NCBI GenBank assembly: GCA_023664705.1
Contig: JAMPFE010000020.1
Location: forward strand, 1-42,953
Length of the DNA: 42,953 nucleotides
Origin: Lachnospiraceae bacterium
GTDB taxonomy: Bacteria > Bacillota > Clostridia > Oscillospirales > Ruminococcaceae
Reading direction: 5' to 3'
The notes under the pieces are model-generated. The model ran no database searches. It saw only the letters and a list, made by a program, of their open reading frames with translations, and was not told the origin of the DNA. A program made the position numbers and the translations under genes. Every line of letters begins with the position of its first letter. Position 1 is the stretch's first letter. Shown here one piece after another: positions 32,323 to 39,434 of the stretch.

Positions 32323-33262
32323 GATACTCGCCCACCTCAACGTCCTCAAGTACAGCTATCGCGTCGTCTGCCAAGATCGCCGCCGAGCAGTACAGCGACA
32401 GCAGATAGGACGCAACGCCCTTGTCGTCTATGCCGCGGAAGCGCACAGACAGCCCTCTGGACTGCTCGTTCTTCATGCCCGCCTGATAAAGTCCGATAAC
32501 GCCGCGCTTCGCCTCGCCCGTGCGCAGCAGCAGAATGTTAGTCTTGCCGCTTTGGCTCTTGGGATTTTTCAGCCCGTCCACCAACAGCTTGTCGGTGGGA
32601 ATTATCGGAATACCTCTCCATGTGATGAAAGTGCCGCCCGCGATGTTCGCCGTCACCGGAGGAACGCCGCGCCGCGTGCATTCTCTCTCAAACGCCGCGA
32701 TGGCTCTCGGGTGCGCGAGGAAGAAGGACGGCTCTTTCCAGACCTTTGTGATAAGCTCGTCGAGGTCGTCGGGAGTAGGCGCGCCGTTGCTCTGCACGGG
32801 CTGAATCCTCTGCGAATCGGGAATGTTCTTGAGCAAGCCGTAATCGTCGTTGTTGATGAGCTGGCTCTCCTGCCGCTCACGAAGGCTCTCGATAGCGAGC
32901 GCGAGCTGTTCCTTTACCTGATCGTAGGGGGCGCTGTACACGTCCTCAATGGCTGTATTCACGTTGATTATCGTGGAAATGGAATTTAAGCGGTACTCGC
33001 GCGGCTCTTCCTCGTATTCTATGTAGCCGTCGGGGATAATGTCGGATTTTTTCGTCTGACTGCACAAAACGTCCAGCGGAGTTTCGCCCTCAACGACCTT
33101 GTTTACGCGGTAGATGCCCGTCGCCAAGCCCTTGAATTCCAGCAGCTTTGTGAGCCATTTCGGGGTTATCGCGCCGTACTGCGGCTTGGTTTTGTTTACG
33201 TCCGCGAGATTATACGCGGCGCGCGCTCCCAGCGCCTTGATAGTCTGTTCTTCGTTTGCCAT
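32309..33262 (-). CDS. Family 2A encapsulin shell protein (SrpI type)
   Basis: 317 aa. The N-terminal arm and E-loop region show the family signature: RAAYNLADVNKTKPQYGAIT, then PKWLTKLLEFKGLATGIYRV. The HK97-fold core follows, with the P-domain segment LFFLAHP-like FFLAHPRAIAAFERECTRRG and the A-domain end GLSVRFRGIDDKGVASYLLS. By family knowledge 60 copies form a shell of about 25 nm. Shells of this subfamily enclose a cysteine desulfurase, which is the next gene here; in other bacteria the pair stores or handles elemental sulfur. There is no cyclic-nucleotide-binding domain, so it is 2A, not 2B. It is not a phage capsid: no phage genes lie near it. Confidence 0.93.
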   Translation of the reverse strand: MANEEQTIKALGARAAYNLADVNKTKPQYGAITPKWLTKLLEFKGLATGIYRVNKVVEGETPLDVLCSQTKKSDIIPDGYIEYEEEPREYRLNSISTIINVNTAIEDVYSAPYDQVKEQLALAIESLRERQESQLINNDDYGLLKNIPDSQRIQPVQSNGAPTPDDLDELITKVWKEPSFFLAHPRAIAAFERECTRRGVPPVTANIAGGTFITWRGIPIIPTDKLLVDGLKNPKSQSGKTNILLLRTGEAKRGVIGLYQAGMKNEQSRGLSVRFRGIDDKGVASYLLSLYCSAAILADDAIAVLEDVEVGEYHDYE

Positions 33263-33305
33263 GATTTTAGTCTCCTTAAAAAAATATTTTGAAAGCTAAA
33301 AAGCT

Positions 33306-34763
33306 TTATAACCATGCTCCCTCGTTCGCAAAGATAACGTTCTTCGCCGCTTCCATGCCGCCCTTCAGGCTGAACATCGGTCCGACGTAGCCCGCCTCGC
33401 GCAGCGTGTTCACGGCGAGAATGCTCCGCTTCCCCTCGGTGCAGATGAACACGGTGTCGATATCGGGGTCGAGCTCCTTTTGCCGCCGCGCCAGCTGCCC
33501 TATGGGGATAACGATCGCGTTCGGGAAGCGGTGTATCGCGCGCTCGTGCGGCTCGCGGATATCCACAATCGTTACGGGTTCGCCCTTTTCGATCCTCACG
33601 ACAAGCTCCTCAACGTCCATTGTTTCTACGGGAATTTCGTCCTCGGCGGGCTTCAAGCCGCAGAAATCCTCGTAATCATACTCGGTTATCTCCGTAATGG
33701 ACGGCGATTTTCCGCAGACGGGGCAATTCTCGTCCTTGCAGATATTCAAAACCGACGCGCGGAAATTCCAAGAATCTATAACGAACAGCTTGCCCGCGAG
33801 CGTCTCTCCGCCGCCGATGAGCAATTTGAGAACCTCGTTCGCCTGAATGCTGCCGATGATGCCGGGCAGCGGACTTATCACGCCGCCCGCGGAACACGTC
33901 GGCACCAGCCCTGCCGGCGGCGGCGACGGGAACTGACACCGAAAGCAGGGTCCGTTTTTCGCGTCGAAAACGCTCACCTGCCCCTCGAATTGGTACATCG
34001 CGCCGAATACCAGCGGCTTTCCGCGCAATGCGCACGCGTCGTTGATGAGATACCGCGACGGGTAATTGTCGGTGCAGTCGACGATAACGTCGTAATTCTC
34101 GATGATCGCGGCGATGTTTTCGGCGGTTATTCGCTCGTTTATCGTTTCGATCTTGATCTTGGGATTTATCGCCTTTATCGTGTCCTTCGCGGAGGCGGTT
34201 TTCGGTCGGTGAACGTCCCGCGTTGTGTGTATCACCTGACTTTGCAGATTGCCGAGCGACACCTCGTCGAAGTCGGTGATGCCGAGCGTTCCCACGCCCG
34301 CAGCCGCCAGATACTGCACGACGGGCGCTCCCAGGGAACCTAAGCCTATCACCAGGACTTTCGCCGCCTTGATGCGCTTTTGTCCCTTAACGCCGATGTC
34401 CTTCAGCATAAGGTGCTTGTTGTAACGCTCTATTTCGCCGTCGTCCAGCGTGGCTGCCTTTCGGCGCTCGTCGGATATAATGCTCCCGACCGGCGCGCCG
34501 CCCGCGATAACGGGCAGCAGCAAAATGCGGTCGCCCTCTTTCAAGGCGGTATCGTATTTGCCGTTTAATATCCGCGTATCGTTGACGAAAACGCTCACGA
34601 ACGGCTTTAAAATACCGTTTTCCTCAAAAATTTTCGCGCTTTCGGGGTATTTTCCGCGAAAAGCGTCCAGCGCCTCGCGAACGGTCGCTCCCTCGATTTC
34701 CGTTTCGGAATTCTGCTCCGCGAACAGGCGCAGCGTTGCCGAAATATATAACGTGTTCTTCAT
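33306..34763 (-). CDS. MoaD-like carrier / E1 / rhodanese triple fusion
   Basis: 485 aa from ATG 34763, one base after the JAMM stop. Three domains are visible. A MoaD-like beta-grasp occupies residues 1-89 and ends VIAGG. A MoeB/ThiF E1 covers about 105-365, with VIGLGSLGAP near 137-146, DCTDNYPSRY, PTCSAGG, and zinc pairs CFRC and CPVC. A rhodanese spans about 375-485, with VDIREPHERA and active loop CTEGKRS (Cys near 443). The carrier glycines are internal, at about 88-89, so a thiocarboxylate can form only if the chain is cut there. The JAMM protease encoded just upstream is the likely cutter. Rhodanese would supply the sulfur, as in MoeZ or Uba4-type E1s. Confidence 0.88.
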   Translation of the reverse strand: MKNTLYISATLRLFAEQNSETEIEGATVREALDAFRGKYPESAKIFEENGILKPFVSVFVNDTRILNGKYDTALKEGDRILLLPVIAGGAPVGSIISDERRKAATLDDGEIERYNKHLMLKDIGVKGQKRIKAAKVLVIGLGSLGAPVVQYLAAAGVGTLGITDFDEVSLGNLQSQVIHTTRDVHRPKTASAKDTIKAINPKIKIETINERITAENIAAIIENYDVIVDCTDNYPSRYLINDACALRGKPLVFGAMYQFEGQVSVFDAKNGPCFRCQFPSPPPAGLVPTCSAGGVISPLPGIIGSIQANEVLKLLIGGGETLAGKLFVIDSWNFRASVLNICKDENCPVCGKSPSITEITEYDYEDFCGLKPAEDEIPVETMDVEELVVRIEKGEPVTIVDIREPHERAIHRFPNAIVIPIGQLARRQKELDPDIDTVFICTEGKRSILAVNTLREAGYVGPMFSLKGGMEAAKNVIFANEGAWL

Positions 34764-34764
34764 T

Positions 34765-35193
34765 TCATTTCTCGCTTTCCGAAATTTGCTCCTCCGAGCA
34801 TACGCCGATAATTTTCTCAAAACTCGCGATCTTAAAATACATTCCGTCCGCGCCCTCGTTTACCGAAACGATGGGGTAGGAGCAGTCCTCCAGCATATAG
34901 CGCTCGTCCGTTTTTGAGAGGACGGCGGCGCAGTTCGGGTGGGAATGATAAAACCCGATAATCTCCCGATTTTCCGCGGCAGCCGCCAGCTCTATCCTCG
35001 GAATGTCAAGCGGATTGACCGCAAAATGCGCGGTTTTATCCGAGCCGCTTTGGTTCTTTAAAAGAACAGTCCGTTCGGCGACGCGTTTTCCGCCGATGCG
35101 CTGCCCCAGCAAAACGCCGCAGCATTCGTCGGGATATTCGCTCTCCGCGTGAGAGAGCAATGTTCTACAGACATCATTATTAAGTACGAGCAT
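34765..35193 (-). CDS. JAMM/M67-family metallopeptidase, second copy
   Basis: 142 aa from ATG 35193 (CAGGTAA upstream, weak). The JAMM set is complete: Glu23 in DECCGVLLG, His83-x-His85-Pro in YHSHPN, Ser93 and Asp96. It is only moderately similar to the operon's other JAMM protein, with different lengths between motifs and an extra C-terminal tail. Its stop is one base from the start of the MoaD-E1-rhodanese fusion, pointing to that protein as its substrate. A short attenuator-like hairpin lies between it and the yezD-like gene. Confidence 0.85.
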   Translation of the reverse strand: MLVLNNDVCRTLLSHAESEYPDECCGVLLGQRIGGKRVAERTVLLKNQSGSDKTAHFAVNPLDIPRIELAAAAENREIIGFYHSHPNCAAVLSKTDERYMLEDCSYPIVSVNEGADGMYFKIASFEKIIGVCSEEQISESEK

Positions 35194-35213
35194 AAAAATT
35201 ACCTGCAACAAAT

Positions 35214-35248
35214 AAAAAAGCCCGAGCTTTTCACAGAACACGTTCTGT
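35214..35248 (-). terminator. Intra-operon attenuator-like hairpins
   Basis: On the minus strand the palindrome ACAGAAC-GT-GTTCTGT (35248-35233) is followed by AAAGC-TCGG-GCTTT (35230-35217) and a T-run. It is weak as a terminator but could reduce expression between the first gene and the rest, or mark RNA processing. Confidence 0.4.
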
Positions 35249-35268
35249 AAAAACCTCCGGTTTTCCGG

Positions 35269-35421
35269 TCAGTTTTGTAATCTTATTTTATCCGTTTTTT
35301 CTATCTGGATTACTTTCCCGTCCTGAATGATGACCGTTACGCTCCCGTATTTCGTTTCGCGTATCAGCCGGTCTATCATTTCAAGATAGGACGACTTTTT
35401 GGGTTCAACCGGATTCGGCAT
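35269..35421 (-). CDS. yezD: YezD-family (DUF2292) small protein
   Basis: 50 aa, GGGAGGTGAAAAGTC before ATG 35421. The sequence (SSYLEMIDRLIRETKYGSVT, then VIIQDGKVIQIEKTDKIRL) has the family hallmark: a helix followed by YGSVTxxxQDGKVxQIxxxEKxR. YezD proteins occur beside sulfur assimilation and transport genes in many Bacillota; their function is unknown. Here it is the first gene of the operon, directly behind the activator-dependent promoter. Confidence 0.88.
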   Translation of the reverse strand: MPNPVEPKKSSYLEMIDRLIRETKYGSVTVIIQDGKVIQIEKTDKIRLQN

Positions 35422-35454
35422 GACTTTTCACCTCCCGTTTTTGTTCTTGTATAC

Positions 35455-35483
35455 ATTATACCACCGCGCGGGGCGGTTGTCTA
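35455..35483 (-). promoter_or_regulatory. Promoter of the twelve-gene sulfur operon
   Basis: On the minus strand TAGACA (35483-35478), 17-bp spacer, TATAAT (35460-35455). A perfect palindrome lies 20 bp upstream. The CGCGCGG in the spacer is unusually G+C-rich. Confidence 0.8.
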
Positions 35484-35503
35484 ATATATAATATGTATTC
35501 CGA

Positions 35504-35524
35504 GTTATAGATTAAATCTATAAC
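35504..35524. promoter_or_regulatory. Perfect palindrome, LysR-type activator site
   Basis: GTTATAGATT-A-AATCTATAAC, 10-bp arms. It overlaps the last codons and stop of the LysR gene and stands about 60 to 80 bp upstream of the expected transcription start, the usual recognition-site position for LysR activators (ATAG-N7-CTAT). Confidence 0.7.
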
Positions 35525-36476
35525 CTTGAGTGCCACTTTGGGTTTTACTGATAGCCCCGCATTGGGTCAGATAATTGCGTATCTCTTCAATATAAAGCTC
35601 GCCGATAGCGCTGAGCGGCATATTTTTCCTTTTGATGTACCCGATGACCATTCTGTCGGCTTCTTCGGGATTTTCGTACTCAAACGGAACGGCGATAAAA
35701 TCCGTACCGTTCAGCTCCTCGCAGATTATCCCGGAACACAGCGTGTATCCGTTCAGACCTATCATAAGGTTGAGCATGGTGGCGCGGTCGTTCGCCTTTA
35801 TCGTCTGCGCGTACTCTTTTGTGCCGAGAATTTCCTCCGCGAAATAGAACGAGCTGTTGTCGCCCTGCTCAAATGACAGACAGGGGTATTGGTTCAGCTC
35901 CTCAAAGCGAATGGAACCGCGGTTCGCAAGCGGGTGATTTTTCCAAAGGTACACATAAGCGTCGCAGACGGCAAGCTCATGAAACTCCGAATCCTTCATG
36001 TTCAGCAGCTTCATTATCGCCGCGCGGTTGAAGCCGCTGAGATAAATTATCCCGATCTCGCTTTTGCCGGTGCTTACATCGTCGATGACCTCGCGGGTTT
36101 TGGTTTCGCGTATTGCGAAATCATACTCGGCGGCGTTGAATTTCTTCACCGTTTCCACAAAGCTCTTTACCGCAAAGGAATAATGCTGCGTCGAGATGCC
36201 GAATTTCTTTTTCACATTGCCGAGCTTGCCGTATTTTTGCAGGATCGATTCGTACTGCTGATAGAGCTGCCGCGCGTGCAGCAAGAACTCCGTGCCCTCG
36301 TTGGTGGGCGTTACGCCCCTGCCGCTTCTGTGAAAAATCGTGATGCCGAGCTCCTTTTCAAGCTCTTTTACGGCGCTTGTGAGCGAAGGCTGCGAAACGT
36401 ACAAAATCTCCGACGCTTTGTTGAGCGACCCCGTTTCGGAGATCGTGATAATATAGTGCAATTGCTGTATCGTCAT
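35505..36476 (-). CDS. LysR-family transcriptional regulator, likely sulfur activator
   Basis: 323 aa, AAGGAGAG before ATG 36476. The N-terminal winged helix-turn-helix (MTIQQLHYIITISETGSLNK, SQPSLTSAVKELEKELG) covers residues 1-60. The effector domain from about 90 to 300 is of the CysB/CysL type, with several Cys (AVCDAYV, CLSFEQGD, TLCSGIICEEL). It is tandem with the sulfur operon on the same strand and divergent from nifS, so it can control both. The effector might be O-acetylserine or a thiol, as in CysB/CysL, but this is not visible. Its own promoter at 36516-36544 overlaps a CCTATT/AATAGG dyad, which suggests autoregulation. Confidence 0.9.
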   Translation of the reverse strand: MTIQQLHYIITISETGSLNKASEILYVSQPSLTSAVKELEKELGITIFHRSGRGVTPTNEGTEFLLHARQLYQQYESILQKYGKLGNVKKKFGISTQHYSFAVKSFVETVKKFNAAEYDFAIRETKTREVIDDVSTGKSEIGIIYLSGFNRAAIMKLLNMKDSEFHELAVCDAYVYLWKNHPLANRGSIRFEELNQYPCLSFEQGDNSSFYFAEEILGTKEYAQTIKANDRATMLNLMIGLNGYTLCSGIICEELNGTDFIAVPFEYENPEEADRMVIGYIKRKNMPLSAIGELYIEEIRNYLTQCGAISKTQSGTQGYRFNL

Positions 36477-36515
36477 AACGAACTCTCCTTTTTGTTACGG
36501 GTCAGTATCATCTAT

Positions 36516-36544
36516 ATTATATCATCAATAACCTATTATGTCAA
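36516..36544 (-). promoter_or_regulatory. Promoter of the LysR gene with overlapping dyad
   Basis: On the minus strand TTGACA (36544-36539), 17-bp spacer, TATAAT (36521-36516). The dyad CCTATT-ATGTC-AATAGG (36532-36548) covers the -35, a position that would repress. Confidence 0.75.
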
Positions 36545-36603
36545 TAGGCTTTCTATGATTTTCGACAAATTATTTTTTTACACCGAATATGTCTTTTCGG
36601 ATC

Positions 36604-36708
36604 ATAGTTAAATCAGCTATATAAAAAATCTATAACCTCTTATAAATTTTATGTATTACCGTGAATATGCCGAATATCTTGACAAAATTATTTTAAATCG
36701 GTTATAAT
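36604..36708 (+). promoter_or_regulatory. Promoter and activator half-sites of the nifS operon
   Basis: TTGACA (36679-36684), 18-bp spacer, TATAAT (36703-36708). Upstream are ATAG-N9-CTAT (36604-36620) and an exact copy of the half-site AATCTATAAC (36627-36636) found in the palindrome at 35504-35524. The 42-bp distance from the -35 differs from the other two promoters. Confidence 0.6.
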
Positions 36709-36759
36709 ATACAAAGCCTACTAAATTGATATGTTATAGACTGAAGGAGGAGTATACCG

Positions 36760-37950
36760 ATGAATATTTACGCGGACAACGCCGCAACCACGAAGATGAG
36801 CCGCGCGGCGGTGGAGGCTATGCTGCCGTATTTCGAGGAGAATTTCGGCAATCCATCGAGTCTGCATGGCGCGGGGCAGAAAGCTGCCGAGGCGCTGTTC
36901 AAGGCGCGCGAGAGGATAGCCGACTACATTGGCGCGGGCTTTAAGGAGATATATTTCACGTCGGGCGGCAGCGAATCCGACAACCAAGCCATTCTCTCCG
37001 CCGCCGCTATCGGCGAGCGCAAGGGCAAAAAGCACATCATCTCCACCGCGTTCGAGCACCACGCCGTGCTGCATACGCTGGAAAAGCTGAAAAATCGCGG
37101 CTTTGACGTGGAATTACTCCCCGTCGGGGAAGTCGGCACGGTGACGGCGGAGCAGGTCAAAAACGCGATTCGCGAGGATACCTGTCTTGTTTCCGTGATG
37201 TTCGCGAATAACGAGATAGGCTCCGTGCTGCCGATAGCGGAGATAGGCACGGTGTGCCGCGAGGCGGGCGTGCTGTTCCACACCGACGCGGTTCAGGCGG
37301 CGGGACATCTGCCGATAAACGTCAAGGAGCAGAATATTGATTTGCTCTCGCTTTCGGCGCATAAATTCCACGGCCCGAAGGGTATCGGCGTACTGTACGC
37401 GAGGCAGGGCGTGCCGCTCGCGAGCCTCATCGAGGGCGGCGCTCAGGAGCGCGGAAAACGCGCCGGCACGGAAAATATTCCCGCGATAATGGGCATGGCG
37501 GCGGCTCTGAAAGAGTCGGTCGCTCATATGGAGGAAAACGCCGCAAAGGTTTCGCGGCTGCGGGACAAGCTCATCGCGGGGCTGTCGAAAATTCCGCACT
37601 CCGCGCTGAACGGCGACCCCGTGAACCGTCTGCCCGGCAACATCCATTTCTGCTTTGAGGGCATAGAGGGGGAAAGTTTGCTGCTCCTGCTCGACCAAAA
37701 GGGGATCTGCGCGTCGTCGGGTTCGGCGTGTACGTCGGGTTCGCTCGACCCCAGCCACGTCCTGCTCGCCGTCGGCAAGCCGCACGAGATAGCGCACGGC
37801 TCGCTGCGGCTGACGCTCTCCGCGGAAAATACCGACGAGCAAGTCGACTTTATGCTCGCCGAAATTCCCAAAGTTGTGGAATATCTGCGGAATATGTCGC
37901 CTTTGTGGCGGGATAAGGTCAGCGGCAAAAAAGAATTTTATTTGAAGTGA
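36760..37950 (+). CDS. nifS: Cysteine desulfurase, NifS/IscS type
   Basis: 396 aa; GAAGGAGGAG precedes the ATG. A class I desulfurase: YADNAATTKMS at the N-terminus, cofactor His in FEHHAVL near residue 108, PLP lysine in SLSAHKFHGPKG near 206, and the nucleophile in SSGSACTSGSLDPSH near 324. It gives sulfur for Fe-S clusters and thio-nucleosides; the NifU gene follows at 10 bases. It is distinct from the class II encapsulated desulfurase in the neighbouring operon, so the locus keeps two desulfurases with different partners. Confidence 0.95.
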   Translation: MNIYADNAATTKMSRAAVEAMLPYFEENFGNPSSLHGAGQKAAEALFKARERIADYIGAGFKEIYFTSGGSESDNQAILSAAAIGERKGKKHIISTAFEHHAVLHTLEKLKNRGFDVELLPVGEVGTVTAEQVKNAIREDTCLVSVMFANNEIGSVLPIAEIGTVCREAGVLFHTDAVQAAGHLPINVKEQNIDLLSLSAHKFHGPKGIGVLYARQGVPLASLIEGGAQERGKRAGTENIPAIMGMAAALKESVAHMEENAAKVSRLRDKLIAGLSKIPHSALNGDPVNRLPGNIHFCFEGIEGESLLLLLDQKGICASSGSACTSGSLDPSHVLLAVGKPHEIAHGSLRLTLSAENTDEQVDFMLAEIPKVVEYLRNMSPLWRDKVSGKKEFYLK

Positions 37951-37960
37951 GGGAATTAAA

Positions 37961-38392
37961 ATGGCTTTGTACAGCGAAAAAGTAATGGATCATTTCACCA
38001 ACCCGCGCAACGTTGGGGTCATCGAGAACGCCGACGGCGTGGGCGAGGTCGGCAACGGCAAATGCGGCGACATTATGAAAATTTATCTGAAAATCGATGG
38101 CAATATTATCTCGGACGTGAAGTTTGAGACGTTCGGGTGCGGCTCGGCAATCGCGTCCAGCTCGATGGCGACGGAGATGATAAAGGGAAAGCCGCTTTCC
38201 GAGGCGCTTTCCCTCTCGAATAAGGCGGTCGCGGAGGCGCTCGACGGGCTTCCCGCGCACAAGATGCACTGCTCGGTGCTCGCCGAGGAGGCGATAAAAG
38301 CGGCGGTTCAAGATTACTATGACAAGCACGGAATCGAGTACGACAAGTCGCAATTCCCCGACTGCGAAAGCTGCGGGCATTGCTGCGAATAA
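37961..38392 (+). CDS. nifU: Fe-S scaffold protein, NifU N-domain / IscU-like
   Basis: 143 aa. The three scaffold cysteines are in GNGKCGD (near 36), FGCGSAIASSS (near 61) and KMHCSVL (near 105), with a supporting Asp at 38. After the usual end, a short Cys cluster closes the protein (DCESCGHCCE), absent from standard IscU; it may bind metal or replace the missing C-terminal domain of longer NifU. It is co-transcribed with nifS. Confidence 0.93.
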   Translation: MALYSEKVMDHFTNPRNVGVIENADGVGEVGNGKCGDIMKIYLKIDGNIISDVKFETFGCGSAIASSSMATEMIKGKPLSEALSLSNKAVAEALDGLPAHKMHCSVLAEEAIKAAVQDYYDKHGIEYDKSQFPDCESCGHCCE

Positions 38393-38404
38393 GGAGATGA
38401 TCTT

Positions 38405-38953
38405 ATGGGAAAAAATAATTCGGTTCATGAAAAGCTGTTGAAGCTCTGCTTTGCGGCGACGTTCGCGGCGCTTATCTTCGCGGCGACGAAACTCATACAG
38501 ATACCCACTCCGACGGGCGGTTACGTCAATCTCGGAGACTGCTTCGTGTTGACGGCAGCGTGGGTCTTGGGACCCGTGTACGGCTTCGCGGCGGCGGGCA
38601 TCGGCTCGGCGCTGGTCGACCTTATGGGCTACACGCAATACGTTCCCGGGACGTTTTTTATTAAGGGTCTAATGGCGGTGACGGCGGCGCTTATCGTGAA
38701 GGCGTTCCTGAAAAAGAGCGCCAAGCTGCGTTTCGCCGGCTTTGCCGTAAGCGGTCTGGCAGCGGAACTGATAATGGTCGGCGGATACTATCTGTATGAG
38801 GCGGCGCTGCTCGGGTACGGCTTTTTGGGCGCGTTGGGTGGCGTTTTTGGGAATTGCGTTCAGGGTGTGTTCGGTCTGGTATTCGGAGTGATATTCGTCC
38901 AAGTAGTCGCGAAAACCGGCGTGCTGAAAAAGCTCGGCGCTTATGCCGCGTAA
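38405..38953 (+). CDS. ECF-type transporter substrate-binding (S) component
   Basis: 182 aa; AAGGAGATG before the ATG. Five to six membrane segments (LCFAATFAALIFAATKLI, DCFVLTAAWVLGPVYGFAAA, MAVTAALIVKAFL and later) and the signature TPTGGYVNLGD that marks S components. These capture vitamins or their precursors and share a general energising module, which is encoded elsewhere. The substrate cannot be read from the sequence; the Fe-S/sulfur setting suggests a thiamine-, pyridoxal- or lipoate-related compound, given that both desulfurases use PLP. Confidence 0.82.
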   Translation: MGKNNSVHEKLLKLCFAATFAALIFAATKLIQIPTPTGGYVNLGDCFVLTAAWVLGPVYGFAAAGIGSALVDLMGYTQYVPGTFFIKGLMAVTAALIVKAFLKKSAKLRFAGFAVSGLAAELIMVGGYYLYEAALLGYGFLGALGGVFGNCVQGVFGLVFGVIFVQVVAKTGVLKKLGAYAA

Positions 38954-38981
38954 CAACAATAAAAGAGCGGGGTGAATACAA

Positions 38982-39407
38982 GTGATCACAACAAGGGGCA
39001 GATACGCGCTTCAAATGCTCATTGATCTTGCCGAACAGGAAAGCAGCGGTTACATTTCATTAAAATCAATCGCCGAACGGCAAAATCTTCCCAAAAAATA
39101 TCTGGAACAGATCGTTCCGATTTTGGTGAAAGAGAAAATTATAGACGGTGCGCATGGAAAACACGGCGGATATCGGCTTAACCGTCCTCCGGAGCAGTAC
39201 AATGTGGGAGATATCCTGCGCCTGACCGAGGGCGGGCTTGCTCCGGTCACTTGTTTTAATGGGGAAACCGAATCCTGCCCCTGCGCGAACGAATGCAGAA
39301 CTCATCCTATGTGGGAAAAGTATCAAGACCTGACTAACCGCTTTTTTGACGGAATCACGATCGCCGATTTGCTTAAGGGCGGCGAATCGGTTCAAAGTAA
39401 AGAATGA
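38982..39407 (+). CDS. Rrf2-family regulator (IscR/CymR-like)
   Basis: 141 aa, GTG start after GCGGGGTGA. It has a winged helix (MITTRGRYALQMLIDLAEQE, YLEQIVPILVKEKIIDGAHG). Three to four Cys lie in a loop near residues 90-108 (VTCFNGETESCPCANECRT), close to IscR's cluster-binding spacing, so it may carry an Fe-S cluster and sense Fe-S or cysteine status. CymR, the other known type, lacks the cluster and works with cysteine synthase. It sits between Fe-S assembly genes and cysE, and could regulate the operon it belongs to. Confidence 0.9.
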   Translation: MITTRGRYALQMLIDLAEQESSGYISLKSIAERQNLPKKYLEQIVPILVKEKIIDGAHGKHGGYRLNRPPEQYNVGDILRLTEGGLAPVTCFNGETESCPCANECRTHPMWEKYQDLTNRFFDGITIADLLKGGESVQSKE

Positions 39408-39434
39408 GCGTTACAGTTATGGAGGTATTCCCGA

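Noticed and set aside
32309..33262. Encapsulin gene as a prophage major capsid protein
   Set aside because: The HK97-like fold could suggest this, but the family 2A N-terminal signature, the overlap with a desulfurase cargo gene and the absence of any portal, protease or terminase support an encapsulin.
36709..36759. Riboswitch or T-box before the sulfur operons
   Set aside because: The leaders are too short and I found no S-box or T-box consensus such as the conserved T-box bulge sequence.
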